A stretch of 64,000 bases of DNA from positions 3,038,753 through 3,102,752 of the forward strand of contig NZ_LT896716.1 in NCBI RefSeq assembly GCF_900187405.1, written 5' to 3'. The notes under the pieces are model-generated. The model worked only from the letters and a program-made list of their open reading frames with translations, was not told the origin of the DNA and did not search any database. This DNA is from Geobacter sp. DSM 9736 (lineage in GTDB: Bacteria > Desulfobacterota > Desulfuromonadia > Geobacterales > Geobacteraceae). Within the stretch, counting starts at the first letter, position 1. Each line of letters begins with the position of its first letter. Positions 43,410-51,513 of this stretch are shown piece by piece. A program made the translations under genes and the position numbers.

Positions 43410-44854
43410 GGACTCCCCAGGCCCCGACACTCTATCTGCTGGATGGCTCCAGCTACATCTACCGCGCCTATTACGGGATCCGTGACGGTGCCACCTCCGG
43501 CGGGATGCCCACCAATGCCATTTTCGGTTTCACGCGGATGCTCCTGGGGCTTCTGCAGGAGAACAAGCCCGACCGTCTGGCCGTCGTCTTCGACCCTCCA
43601 CGTGAAGAAACCTTCCGCCGTGACATCTATCCTGCCTACAAGGCCCACCGTGACGCCATGCCCGAGGATCTGGTGATCCAGGTCCCGTACATCAGAAGGA
43701 TAGTGCAGGCCCTCAATATCACCGCCGTCGAAGCTCCCGGGTTCGAAGCCGACGATGTCATTGCCACCCTGGCACGGGCCGGCGCCGCGGAAGGTTTCGA
43801 GGTCACGGTCGTCACCGGAGACAAGGATCTGCTACAGATCGTCACCGACAGGATCGGCCTCCTTGATACCATGAAAGGCATCCGCTCCGGGCCGCAGGAG
43901 GTACTGGATCGTTTCGGCGTCCCGCCGGAACGGGTGGTGGACGTGCTGGGTCTGGCGGGGGACGCCGCAGACAACATTCCCGGTGTTCCGGGCATCGGGG
44001 AGAAGACCGCTGCCGGTCTCGTCCAGCGGTTCGGCTCCCTGGAAGGGGTGCTGGAGTGGACAAGTCTCGTCAGCGGGAAAGCCCGCCGGGAAAGCCTCCG
44101 TTCCCACGCCGGGCAGGCCAGGCTTTCCAAAACGCTCGCTACGGTCCGTTATGATGTCCCGCTCGGGTTGTCCCCTGCCGACCTGCAGAGGCGGCCGCCG
44201 AACCTTGCGGAGCTGATTCCCCTGCTCCGCGAGCTGGAGTTCGCGCCCCTTGAGGCGGCATTCACCCCGCCACCGCCGGGAGTGGTGGAGATATACAGCG
44301 ACGGGTCGGGAAGGGATTCCGGGCCCGGCGGCTATGGCGTCATTTTGCGCTACGGAGCGCATGAGAAAGAACTGAGCGGTTTCGAGCCGGAGGCAACCTC
44401 CCAACGGATGGAGCTCATTGCGGCGATCAGGGGGCTGGAAGCGCTGAATGCGCCGAGGAAAGTGCGCCTCTTCAGCGATTCCCAGTATCTGGTCCGGGGG
44501 ATGAGCGAGTGGCTTCAGGGATGGATCCGCACCGGCCGACTTGAGACCCCGGATGCGCTGAAAAACCAGGATCTCTGGCTGGAGCTTGCTGCTCTCTCCC
44601 GGAAGCACCAGGTCACCTGCCAATGGGTGCCCGGTCACGCCGGGCATCACTTCAACGAGAGGTGCGACAAGCTGGCAAAGCGGGCCGCCGAGGAGGGTGC
44701 GCGGGCGGCCGTGACGGCACAGCCGCCGAAAGAAGTCCTCGAAGTTGAGAAAGCCTTACCTCTGCCAGTGGCTCTCGATTCCCACGATCCGGGGTGTGGA
44801 TGTGAAGTGACCACGTTTGAAGCCGATGCCGATGGTCAGCTCACTTTCTGCTAG
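43406..44854 (+). CDS. Fusion of 5'-3' exonuclease (FEN/PolI N-terminal type) with RNase HI
   Basis: A 482-aa protein with a TTG start behind GGGAAGAAG. Residues 8-285 are a PolI-type 5' nuclease: Asp13 (LLDGSSYIYRAYYG), Asp63 (VVFDPPREETFRRD), the acidic run FEADD at 113-117, TGDKD at 137-141, Asp186 and Asp189, then the H3TH segment GVPGIGEKTAAGLVQRFGS. Residues 292-432 are RNase HI with all four carboxylates: Asp299 (YSDGSG), Glu336 (RMEL), Asp358 (FSDSQ) and Asp421 (ERCDKLAK). There is no polymerase domain. Both activities remove RNA primers, so Okazaki fragment maturation or R-loop repair is a natural role. The C-terminal 50 residues end in a Cys-containing acidic tail of unknown use. 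Confidence 0.92.
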   Translation: MRTPQAPTLYLLDGSSYIYRAYYGIRDGATSGGMPTNAIFGFTRMLLGLLQENKPDRLAVVFDPPREETFRRDIYPAYKAHRDAMPEDLVIQVPYIRRIVQALNITAVEAPGFEADDVIATLARAGAAEGFEVTVVTGDKDLLQIVTDRIGLLDTMKGIRSGPQEVLDRFGVPPERVVDVLGLAGDAADNIPGVPGIGEKTAAGLVQRFGSLEGVLEWTSLVSGKARRESLRSHAGQARLSKTLATVRYDVPLGLSPADLQRRPPNLAELIPLLRELEFAPLEAAFTPPPPGVVEIYSDGSGRDSGPGGYGVILRYGAHEKELSGFEPEATSQRMELIAAIRGLEALNAPRKVRLFSDSQYLVRGMSEWLQGWIRTGRLETPDALKNQDLWLELAALSRKHQVTCQWVPGHAGHHFNERCDKLAKRAAEEGARAAVTAQPPKEVLEVEKALPLPVALDSHDPGCGCEVTTFEADADGQLTFC

Positions 44855-44860
44855 CCCGTT

Positions 44861-44880
44861 GCTGAAAACGAAGTTTCAGC
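44861..44880 (+). terminator. Short hairpin after the exonuclease-RNase HI gene
   Basis: A 7-bp stem (GCTGAAA / TTTCAGC) with a 6-nt loop starts 7 bp after the stop codon. There is no proper T-run, so termination is uncertain. Confidence 0.35.
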
Positions 44881-44991
44881 GAAGCTAAAAACAGCCATCA
44901 CGGCGCCCTCCTCATCCGATGAAACTCGACCCACTTCCAGTATTGCCCGATCTGAACCCCATCCCACCCACAAGCGACTGATCCTGCTGTC

Positions 44992-46194
44992 TCACACCGT
45001 AGAGGACTCTTCCCCCATTTTGCATCTGACGCTCCGAAGGAAGAGGAACATGAGAGGTGGGAGGGTGAGCGAGAAGGCGAGGAGTAGCGCCTGAAATGCC
45101 CTGTTGACTCCTGTGGAGTCGGCAAGCTTTCCGAGAAGAGGTCCGGTGCATGCAAAGGCGAGCCTGAAACAGAGCGACTGCAGCGAGAGGATGCTCGCCC
45201 GTCTTCCTGAAGGGATCTCACGCTGTGAATGAGCGAGCATCATCGGTCCCCGCATTCCCCTCACGCTCGTCAGCAGGTAATAGAACAGGAACCCCCAGAT
45301 CCAGACGGTGAAACCCAGCCCCAGATATCCGGCCATGATCAGAATCAGAAAGAGGATCAGAATTCTGCGGTCGCCGAGCCCGCCGGTTATCCTGTGACTG
45401 ACGACGGCGAAAACGGCCACACTCAGATTGGCGCCTGTCCAGATGGGGCCGAACCATGCCACGGGAACGCCAGCATTCTGCATGTATGGCTGTATCAGCC
45501 AGACCGGATAGAACGATGCAAGTCCGAGCACTGTATTGAGCAGGATGCTCCATCGCAGAAAAGCATTCTCGCTGAACGCGTAACGAGCCGTATGGATTGC
45601 CTCGGAAAGATGGTTGACGATAGGTGCGTGGTGCCGGGGAGGTTCCACCATGGATCGCGTCAGGAGCAGGGCGCACAGCCACACGGCCACCTGCAGGATG
45701 AAGGGGAGGAGTGGAACCCATGAATAGAGCATGCCGGCAAATATGGCGCCGAACGCTTCGCCGAATTGACCGTAGCCGCTCATGCGTCCCTGGTGTCGGG
45801 CATACTCCTGCTCGTTTTCTTCAGCCTTGAGCGTTTCGTATAACAGCGCACTGTCGGAGCCGCTGATGAACGCGAGGGAGATGCCGAGCAGGATCTCGGC
45901 GATGAGCACCCCCGTGAAGGAGTCGGCGAAGGAATACATGCCCCATCCGGCCATTCCCATCACCGACGCAATGTTGAGTGTGACGCGGTAGCCGACCCGG
46001 TCGCTTACATACCCGGTGGGATACTCCATCACCACCATCACGATGGAGAGAATGCTCTGCAGGAGGAGGATCTGGGTAAGCGAGAGCCCGATCTGGTCTT
46101 TCCAGAAAAGTGTGATGATCGCCATGGGGAAGAGCGTCATCTGCAGGAAGGAGAAGGCGTACAGTTTCCTGGTGTTCCGGGAGAGAGATTTCAT
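44992..46194 (-). CDS. MFS transporter
   Basis: A 400-aa major facilitator protein with about 12 predicted membrane segments. The first loop reads TGYVSDRVGYRVTL, the usual GxxxDRxGRR-like motif between helices 2 and 3. The SGSDSALLYETLKAEENEQEY segment in the middle is typical of a group of uncharacterised bacterial MFS proteins. The substrate is unknown. The gene is convergent to the exonuclease-RNase HI gene with a gap of about 140 bp. Confidence 0.88.
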   Translation of the reverse strand: MKSLSRNTRKLYAFSFLQMTLFPMAIITLFWKDQIGLSLTQILLLQSILSIVMVVMEYPTGYVSDRVGYRVTLNIASVMGMAGWGMYSFADSFTGVLIAEILLGISLAFISGSDSALLYETLKAEENEQEYARHQGRMSGYGQFGEAFGAIFAGMLYSWVPLLPFILQVAVWLCALLLTRSMVEPPRHHAPIVNHLSEAIHTARYAFSENAFLRWSILLNTVLGLASFYPVWLIQPYMQNAGVPVAWFGPIWTGANLSVAVFAVVSHRITGGLGDRRILILFLILIMAGYLGLGFTVWIWGFLFYYLLTSVRGMRGPMMLAHSQREIPSGRRASILSLQSLCFRLAFACTGPLLGKLADSTGVNRAFQALLLAFSLTLPPLMFLFLRSVRCKMGEESSTV

Positions 46195-46354
46195 CGAGGA
46201 CTGTTCCTGTTTTTCAAGCTTTGCGAAGCATATGGCACAGTAGCAGATTTACGTTGTAATCACCTCCGATTTGATCGGACGCGGTTATTGTGCTGTTGCT
46301 TCATCTGATCGCATGGGAGTAGGGGGTGATGTTCCTGAAGGTTTATGAGGGGAG

Positions 46355-46389
46355 TAAAAAGGGGGTCACAGCACCAGCCGTAACCCCCT
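46355..46389 (-). terminator. Intrinsic terminator of the monoheme cytochrome operon
   Basis: Read on the minus strand, GGGGGTTACGGC pairs with GCTGTGACCCCC (two G-T pairs, loop TGGT) and is followed by TTTTTACT. It lies about 30 bp after the stop of the small cytochrome gene. Confidence 0.85.
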
Positions 46390-46419
46390 CGCCTTGCCTG
46401 CTTTGCCGCCGGACAAGCT

Positions 46420-46782
46420 TCAGCGAGCAGCCTGATCCAGCAAGTAGTTCATCAGGTCCACGGAAGATTTAATTTCCTGCTTGTTCATGTTGGAATCGGG
46501 CTTACGCATCATCTTTATTCCGTAGGCTTTAGTTTCGCTGCGGGTGAAAGGCTGTCCCGTTATGGGCGCGACCCCCGTGGTAATTGCCACGACTGTTCTT
46601 TCCATTGTGTGACACTTCACGCACTTCACCTTCATGACCTGAAAGTTGGCTTTCATGTCGGGCGGGTAAGCGGATGGATCGAAGGTCATGGTGTCCCCCT
46701 TGCCTACGATTTTCAATCCTGCGTGCGCTTCAACTGCGGCCAGGCTAAGCGCCGCGATCGCCCATACAATGTGTCTTCTCAC
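46420..46782 (-). CDS. Small monoheme c-type cytochrome
   Basis: A 120-aa periplasmic protein with a signal peptide (MRRHIVWAIAALSLAAVEAHA). A single heme-binding CVKCH lies about residue 54, followed by Met-rich GIKMMRKPDSNMNKQEI, any Met of which could be the sixth heme ligand. The helical end (VDLMNYLLDQA) resembles class I cytochromes. It lies 24 bp downstream of the heme-porin gene on the same strand, so the pair probably works together in electron transfer across the periplasm. Confidence 0.85.
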   Translation of the reverse strand: MRRHIVWAIAALSLAAVEAHAGLKIVGKGDTMTFDPSAYPPDMKANFQVMKVKCVKCHTMERTVVAITTGVAPITGQPFTRSETKAYGIKMMRKPDSNMNKQEIKSSVDLMNYLLDQAAR

Positions 46783-46806
46783 AACTAATCCTCCTGGAGC
46801 ATGCCT

Positions 46807-48141
46807 TTAGAAGCTGAACGTAATGCCGATCTGTCCAAGTCTGTTGGTCGCCGGCGCTGATATTTCATGCTTGTACTCCGCTACGAGCCGTATATTCTGC
46901 AACGGTGCATAGGCTACCGCAGGTATATACCGGCGTGTGATCCCGGTACCGTCATCCTGATGCTCGTAACGAAACGTCGTGATGACTTCTGAGCCTATGA
47001 GCAATTCGGCTTCCGCTGCCATTACCGTTGAGTCCACCTCCTGCGGCACCGATATGAAATCGGGGTTGTCATCCTTCCCCTTTACACCCGACAACCTCAG
47101 CCTGAGGCGCTTATAGCTCAGATCAACATCGGCGCCCGCCCGATAGAACTTATTGGTCTTATCGGCAACGGATGCTATTACAGAAGCGTTACGTCCATAA
47201 TATCCGTAGACCCCGCAGGTAAGCATGAGATAGTCGAAGATGCTTTCCTCCTTCTCGAAGTCTATCTCCGGCTCGTTTCCGACGAAGTCTGCTCCTCCTA
47301 CCTTGAATGATACGTGGCCGTATCCCTCCTTGCTGTCCTGCCCGTTCCTGTCAACTACCCCCGCTGCTACAAATAGGCGGTTCGCAAGGACCGCATTGGC
47401 TTCGAGTGCATCGGCGGGAGAATCCAGAGTGAACTGTGAACGTCCGACCCTGTAAACGTGAGGTGCGAAGGAGGTGACGGTTGCCCTGTTGCTCGATTTC
47501 CAGAGGCTTAGCTTTGGCTTCAATCTTCCTATCCTTATGTTTACCGGTGTGTCAAAGGCATGACGCCATACAAGAAACAGTTCGCGAACTGTCGACGAAT
47601 TGTTTCCGGGAACGTTGCTGGTGAAGGGATCATATCTGCCTTCCGTGTAGAGGTTGAAGGTTCCGAAAAAACCTGCCTTGTCACGGAAGGCGCCTCCAAC
47701 CTGAAGCACCAGCGCACGTGTAGCCAGATCCAGTTTGTCCGCCGCGTTGTCGTCATAGGCTATGTCCTGCGAGGCGGAGAAAGAGATGGGAAGAAAGTCG
47801 GGGATGCCGGAAAGCAGAATGGCCTCATTCGTTTCCTTGGCTGTATTGCCTGACTGTGGAATCGCCGCATTGCGCTTGAGGAATTCCAGCTGGGACGGAT
47901 CTCCTTCCCCCTGAATCGCCGGTAGTGCGGGTTTCTCAGCTGCCCGATGGTTCACATAAACGTACCCGTTTTTGAGGAATACCTCACCGTATTCATTCAG
48001 CTCCGGGTAGATGGTGTGGCATGTGGAGCATTCCGTTTTGTACTGCCTGGTGAAGGCGGGGATAGCATGAGCGGAGTCGAAGGGAATCAGCGGCGCCATT
48101 GCTGCCGCAATAAGGACTAGTTTATGGAACTTCTTTTGCAT
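46807..48141 (-). CDS. Fused monoheme cytochrome-outer membrane porin (Cyc2-like architecture)
   Basis: A 444-aa protein with AGGAGG before the ATG and a signal peptide (LVLIAAAMAPLIPFDSAHA). Right after cleavage comes one heme site, FTRQYKTECSTCHTIYPELN, followed by NEYGEVFLKNGY. The rest is a beta-barrel: alternating strands such as FFGTFNLYTEGRYD, VNIRIGRLKPKLSLW and VITTFRYEHQDD, ending in a terminal Phe (GQIGITFSF), the usual outer-membrane signature. The layout (N-terminal heme, then about 400-aa porin) is that of Cyc2-type iron oxidases and their relatives. It may pass electrons through the outer membrane. Direction and partner are not known. Confidence 0.82.
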   Translation of the reverse strand: MQKKFHKLVLIAAAMAPLIPFDSAHAIPAFTRQYKTECSTCHTIYPELNEYGEVFLKNGYVYVNHRAAEKPALPAIQGEGDPSQLEFLKRNAAIPQSGNTAKETNEAILLSGIPDFLPISFSASQDIAYDDNAADKLDLATRALVLQVGGAFRDKAGFFGTFNLYTEGRYDPFTSNVPGNNSSTVRELFLVWRHAFDTPVNIRIGRLKPKLSLWKSSNRATVTSFAPHVYRVGRSQFTLDSPADALEANAVLANRLFVAAGVVDRNGQDSKEGYGHVSFKVGGADFVGNEPEIDFEKEESIFDYLMLTCGVYGYYGRNASVIASVADKTNKFYRAGADVDLSYKRLRLRLSGVKGKDDNPDFISVPQEVDSTVMAAEAELLIGSEVITTFRYEHQDDGTGITRRYIPAVAYAPLQNIRLVAEYKHEISAPATNRLGQIGITFSF

Positions 48142-48346
48142 TTAGTAACCTCCTGAGTTGCCCGCACGAGAACTGGCCATTCCAGAGTGCACAAAAGATA
48201 CCATCTTCTGTCTCAATGACAGTGCCATCAGCAGGTATAAAAGAATAATTAGAGTCAGCTATGTCAGCCAACTGAATGAGAGATGGAAGCTATATGGTTG
48301 TACTGCAAGAGCCAGTTATGGTTATGTATGAAACGGAGCGAAAAAC

Positions 48347-50176
48347 GTGAAACCAGTCTCATTGATGTCTTTAATGCTGCTTGTCCCATTGGCTTTTACA
48401 GGATGCGGCAATACTACTGTTGAAGTGGGGGCATCGTCCGCTCTGCTTGATTCGGAATCCTGCACAAGTTGTCATGACACTGCAATATCCCGTGTTACCG
48501 GCGAACTCGTGGCGGAACAATGGAAGCGGTCGGTCCATGCAACCAGGAACGGTGCCGGATGCCGCGACTGCCATGAGCCGGCGCCCGGCCACCCAAACAG
48601 CTGCTGGGGGTGCCATGGAGGCATCCCTGCCCCTTCGTCAAGAACTCATGACGTGGTCCAGAATCCGGACACCTCCCTGAAGTGCCTGGTCTGCCACAGC
48701 GCCCAAACCCTCGGCGCGCCCCACTTCAGCACGGTGACAGTTCTCAATGCCGGAACAGCCGCTTATCCTGCTTCCTTTGCCGACGGCCGCTATGTGGGAA
48801 ACTGCCTTGCCTGCCACGACCCCCACGACCCAACCACGGAGATGCCGCTGACACGCCAGTGGGCTGCGTCTGGGCATGGCGAAACGACAGCCGCTGCATG
48901 GGCGGCACATGATTTCAAGGCAAGGGGCACTTCAGGTGCGATCCCTGCCGCAAGCGTTGCAGAGGATTGTGTAAGGTGCCACACCACGACCGGATACATA
49001 AACTACGTAACATCCGGGTTCAAAAACATCTCCGGCTGGGGCCGGCAGAACCTCGTAAACCTGCCGGATGGTAACGGAACGCCAAACCATTTCAATGCTT
49101 CGGACCTGACAAAGCAGGTACTGGCTTGCAACGGTTGCCATGATGATGGAAGCGGGAACGCCTACAACTGGAAAAGGCTGCGCAGCGTGGGAAGAGTACC
49201 TGCATACGTAAATTACTCCTCCAGGTTCGGAAAGGTGCTCATCAACGATCTGCTACCTGACCTTGCCGCTTCGAACACCTGCGTCCCCTGCCACACGAGC
49301 CGCCAGAGCGGCAGGTCGATCAAAGCACTGGAGACGGCGGAAGCGGCTTCCGGTGTCTTTGCGGTCTTCTCCTCGGCTGGAGGACTTCCCTTTGTGGATG
49401 CCCACGATATGACAGCTGGTTCGACCGTCTACAGAACCTCGGGTTACGAATATGTCGGGCGGGATTATACGAATCTGCCTCATTACGAACATGATGAGAT
49501 AGGTCTTCGCAGCTCCGGCCTCGAAAGCAACGGAACCGGCACGAACGGCCCCTGCATCGGATGTCACATGACGTCGGCGGAAGGGCACTCTCTTAAGGTC
49601 GTTCAGGAAGAAAATGACGCAGCCAAAGTTTTGACTGGAGGTGTGGGGATTACGGCGATCAGCAGCCGGATGTGCGTAGTATGCCATTCCGGAGCGGATG
49701 CACGGACTGCTTCCTCAATGCAGCGCGAGAAAGAAGGCTTCAACGCCGCTCTGGCTGCGCTGGCAAAAGCGTTGAAAAACCGCGGGTTCGTGTTCCGTGG
49801 CAATCCGGCGAGCTTCAGCAACAAAAACTGGCAGACCGACAGAGGGGGGATAGGCGGTTTTGGAGCGGGAACTGGTGGCAGAACCCTTGGAGCTGCCTTC
49901 AACTTCAACCTTCTCCGCAGGGATACGGGCGCTTATGTGCACAACAATATTTATGCGAAACGCCTGATTCACGACTCGATCCATTGGATCGTCAATGGCC
50001 CCAACGGTGCCGTATCCGTTGAAAATGCCATCAGGAGCCTACCGAACGACCCTGCTCTTATATTCGGACTGGACGGGAGCACCATCAACTTCGACAATGC
50101 GGTTAAATCCGCAGCCATCGCCTATCTGCTGGGGACCGATCTTAATCCCACAGGTACCGGAGGCGCTCGCCCGTGA
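48347..50176 (+). CDS. Decaheme c-type cytochrome lipoprotein
   Basis: A 609-aa protein starting at a GTG. The signal has a lipobox (LAFTGC, Cys about 20), so it is anchored to a membrane, possibly facing the outside. Ten CxxCH motifs are present: CTSCH, CRDCH, CWGCH, CLVCH, CLACH, CVRCH, CNGCH, CVPCH, CIGCH and CVVCH. Single His residues between them (for example in KRSVHAT, GHGETT and PHYEHDE) can act as distal ligands. The C-terminal 150 residues have no heme. It diverges from the heme-porin gene with 205 bp between, and may form an electron conduit with it. It does not look like a known OmcB, OmcS or OmcZ. Confidence 0.88.
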   Translation: MKPVSLMSLMLLVPLAFTGCGNTTVEVGASSALLDSESCTSCHDTAISRVTGELVAEQWKRSVHATRNGAGCRDCHEPAPGHPNSCWGCHGGIPAPSSRTHDVVQNPDTSLKCLVCHSAQTLGAPHFSTVTVLNAGTAAYPASFADGRYVGNCLACHDPHDPTTEMPLTRQWAASGHGETTAAAWAAHDFKARGTSGAIPAASVAEDCVRCHTTTGYINYVTSGFKNISGWGRQNLVNLPDGNGTPNHFNASDLTKQVLACNGCHDDGSGNAYNWKRLRSVGRVPAYVNYSSRFGKVLINDLLPDLAASNTCVPCHTSRQSGRSIKALETAEAASGVFAVFSSAGGLPFVDAHDMTAGSTVYRTSGYEYVGRDYTNLPHYEHDEIGLRSSGLESNGTGTNGPCIGCHMTSAEGHSLKVVQEENDAAKVLTGGVGITAISSRMCVVCHSGADARTASSMQREKEGFNAALAALAKALKNRGFVFRGNPASFSNKNWQTDRGGIGGFGAGTGGRTLGAAFNFNLLRRDTGAYVHNNIYAKRLIHDSIHWIVNGPNGAVSVENAIRSLPNDPALIFGLDGSTINFDNAVKSAAIAYLLGTDLNPTGTGGARP

Positions 50177-50185
50177 GGTGCCCGG

Positions 50186-50689
50186 TTACCTGCCGGGAAT
50201 GACGGCTGTTTCCTGTATCAGCCAGCGGCCGTTATCATCAACCAGGGTGTATTCCATCAGGTACAGGAAATCCTTTACGTCATCCTTACGCTTTTCCGTC
50301 CTGATGTCGCTGTAGGAAAAATCCCACACTTCCCGGGTCCTTACCACGGCCTTCCTGTCGGAAAGATCCATCTTCTCAAAATCGATTTGCTTCAGGTGCG
50401 AGAGCATTCGCACTCCACCTTCGCCGAGTGCCGCCATGTGGTGGTAAGCCTTCTCCGCCTGGCGTACGGACGCGACCTCCTGAAGGGGGTTCATGTTGAG
50501 GTTTTGGTACCCGTAGGCCAGCAGTTGGTTGTAACGCATGATCACCTCTTTTACTCGGGCCTCCGGATCGGCAGAAGTGGAGGGATTCCCGACCGGAGAT
50601 GCCGGATTCTTAACCGGCGGCGCGGGTTCCTTGCTGCAGGCGGTGAAAAGCATGCTGAGCGCGATGAGAACAACCAGCGGACGGGTCAT
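50186..50689 (-). CDS. Lipoprotein of unknown function in the cytochrome maturation operon
   Basis: A 167-aa protein from the ATG at 50689, which overlaps the ccsB stop codon (ATGA). The signal ends in a lipobox (SMLFTAC, Cys about 16), followed by a Pro-rich linker. The folded part (EARVKEVIMRYNQLLAYGYQ, then LQEVASVRQAEKAYHHMAAL and WDFSYSDIRTEK, ending WLIQETAVIPGR) looks like an NTF2-like or SCP-like small domain. Translational coupling with ccsB suggests a role in cytochrome c assembly or in handling apocytochromes, but this is inference. Confidence 0.75.
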   Translation of the reverse strand: MTRPLVVLIALSMLFTACSKEPAPPVKNPASPVGNPSTSADPEARVKEVIMRYNQLLAYGYQNLNMNPLQEVASVRQAEKAYHHMAALGEGGVRMLSHLKQIDFEKMDLSDRKAVVRTREVWDFSYSDIRTEKRKDDVKDFLYLMEYTLVDDNGRWLIQETAVIPGR

Positions 50690-51513
50690 TTGAAATACTC
50701 TGAATGAATCGATGAGCTGAGAAGCGGAGTCAAAAACTTGGCGGCGACCGCAACGACAAATGCAGCAAACAGCAACCCGGCGGCCTTTTCCTCCCTCCAG
50801 TTGAAGAAGCGGCGGAGGTGCAGATAAATCCCCATGACCCCCCATGTTATGAGTGACCAGGTTTCCACCGGGTCCCATCCCCAAAAACGTCCCCAGGATT
50901 GATAGGCCCATATGGAACCGGCAAGCATGCCCGTTGCCCAGAAAGTGAATCCGAAACCCGCGAAACGGTAGCTGAGAAGGTCCGCGTCCGACGCGTCCGG
51001 AAAGCGATCCAGCCACGATACGTTCCGGTGTTTTTTCAGCAGGAACACAATGGCGAGAGCGAGGGAAATGACGAGGGTTCCGAAGGCTATCTTGTAGAAA
51101 AGGACATGTATGACGAGCCAGATGCTGCGCAGCGTGGGAGGCAGGTTGTGGATCTCGGGTGCGGAAAACAGGGCCAGCGCTGTCATCAGGAACGTTGAGG
51201 GAAATGCCACGAGAGCAGCAGGTTTAAGGCGGGGGAATTTCCGGCAGAAGAGGAGGAATGTCGCCATGAGAACCCAGGCATCGGAAGAGAGGACCTCATG
51301 TCTGGCCATGTAAGGTCCGTGGCCGGTTACGCTCCACCAGTAAATAAGGACTCCGCCGTGAAGGATCAGCCCCGCCGCGGCTATCTTGACCGAGAGCTGT
51401 CGCGCCTTCTCCTTGTCGAAAATGTGCCCTGTCACGTTGAATATGAAGGCAGCGATGTAGATGACCACTGCCCCCCAATGGCCGGTGACACTCACCGCGA
51501 ATAGATCGTTCAT
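50686..51513 (-). CDS. ccsB: Cytochrome c biogenesis protein CcsB (CcsA/ResC type)
   Basis: A 275-aa membrane protein with about 8 helices. The Trp-rich heme-handling motif is WGRFWGWDPVETWSLITW (about 205-222). His residues in ARHEVLSSD and VIHVLFYK match the conserved external His of this family. It forms the System II heme-export and attachment complex with ResB. Its ATG overlaps the resB stop by 4 bases and its own stop overlaps the next gene's start, so three proteins are translated in series. The giant cytochromes of the same operon are the likely customers. Confidence 0.93.
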   Translation of the reverse strand: MNDLFAVSVTGHWGAVVIYIAAFIFNVTGHIFDKEKARQLSVKIAAAGLILHGGVLIYWWSVTGHGPYMARHEVLSSDAWVLMATFLLFCRKFPRLKPAALVAFPSTFLMTALALFSAPEIHNLPPTLRSIWLVIHVLFYKIAFGTLVISLALAIVFLLKKHRNVSWLDRFPDASDADLLSYRFAGFGFTFWATGMLAGSIWAYQSWGRFWGWDPVETWSLITWGVMGIYLHLRRFFNWREEKAAGLLFAAFVVAVAAKFLTPLLSSSIHSEYFK

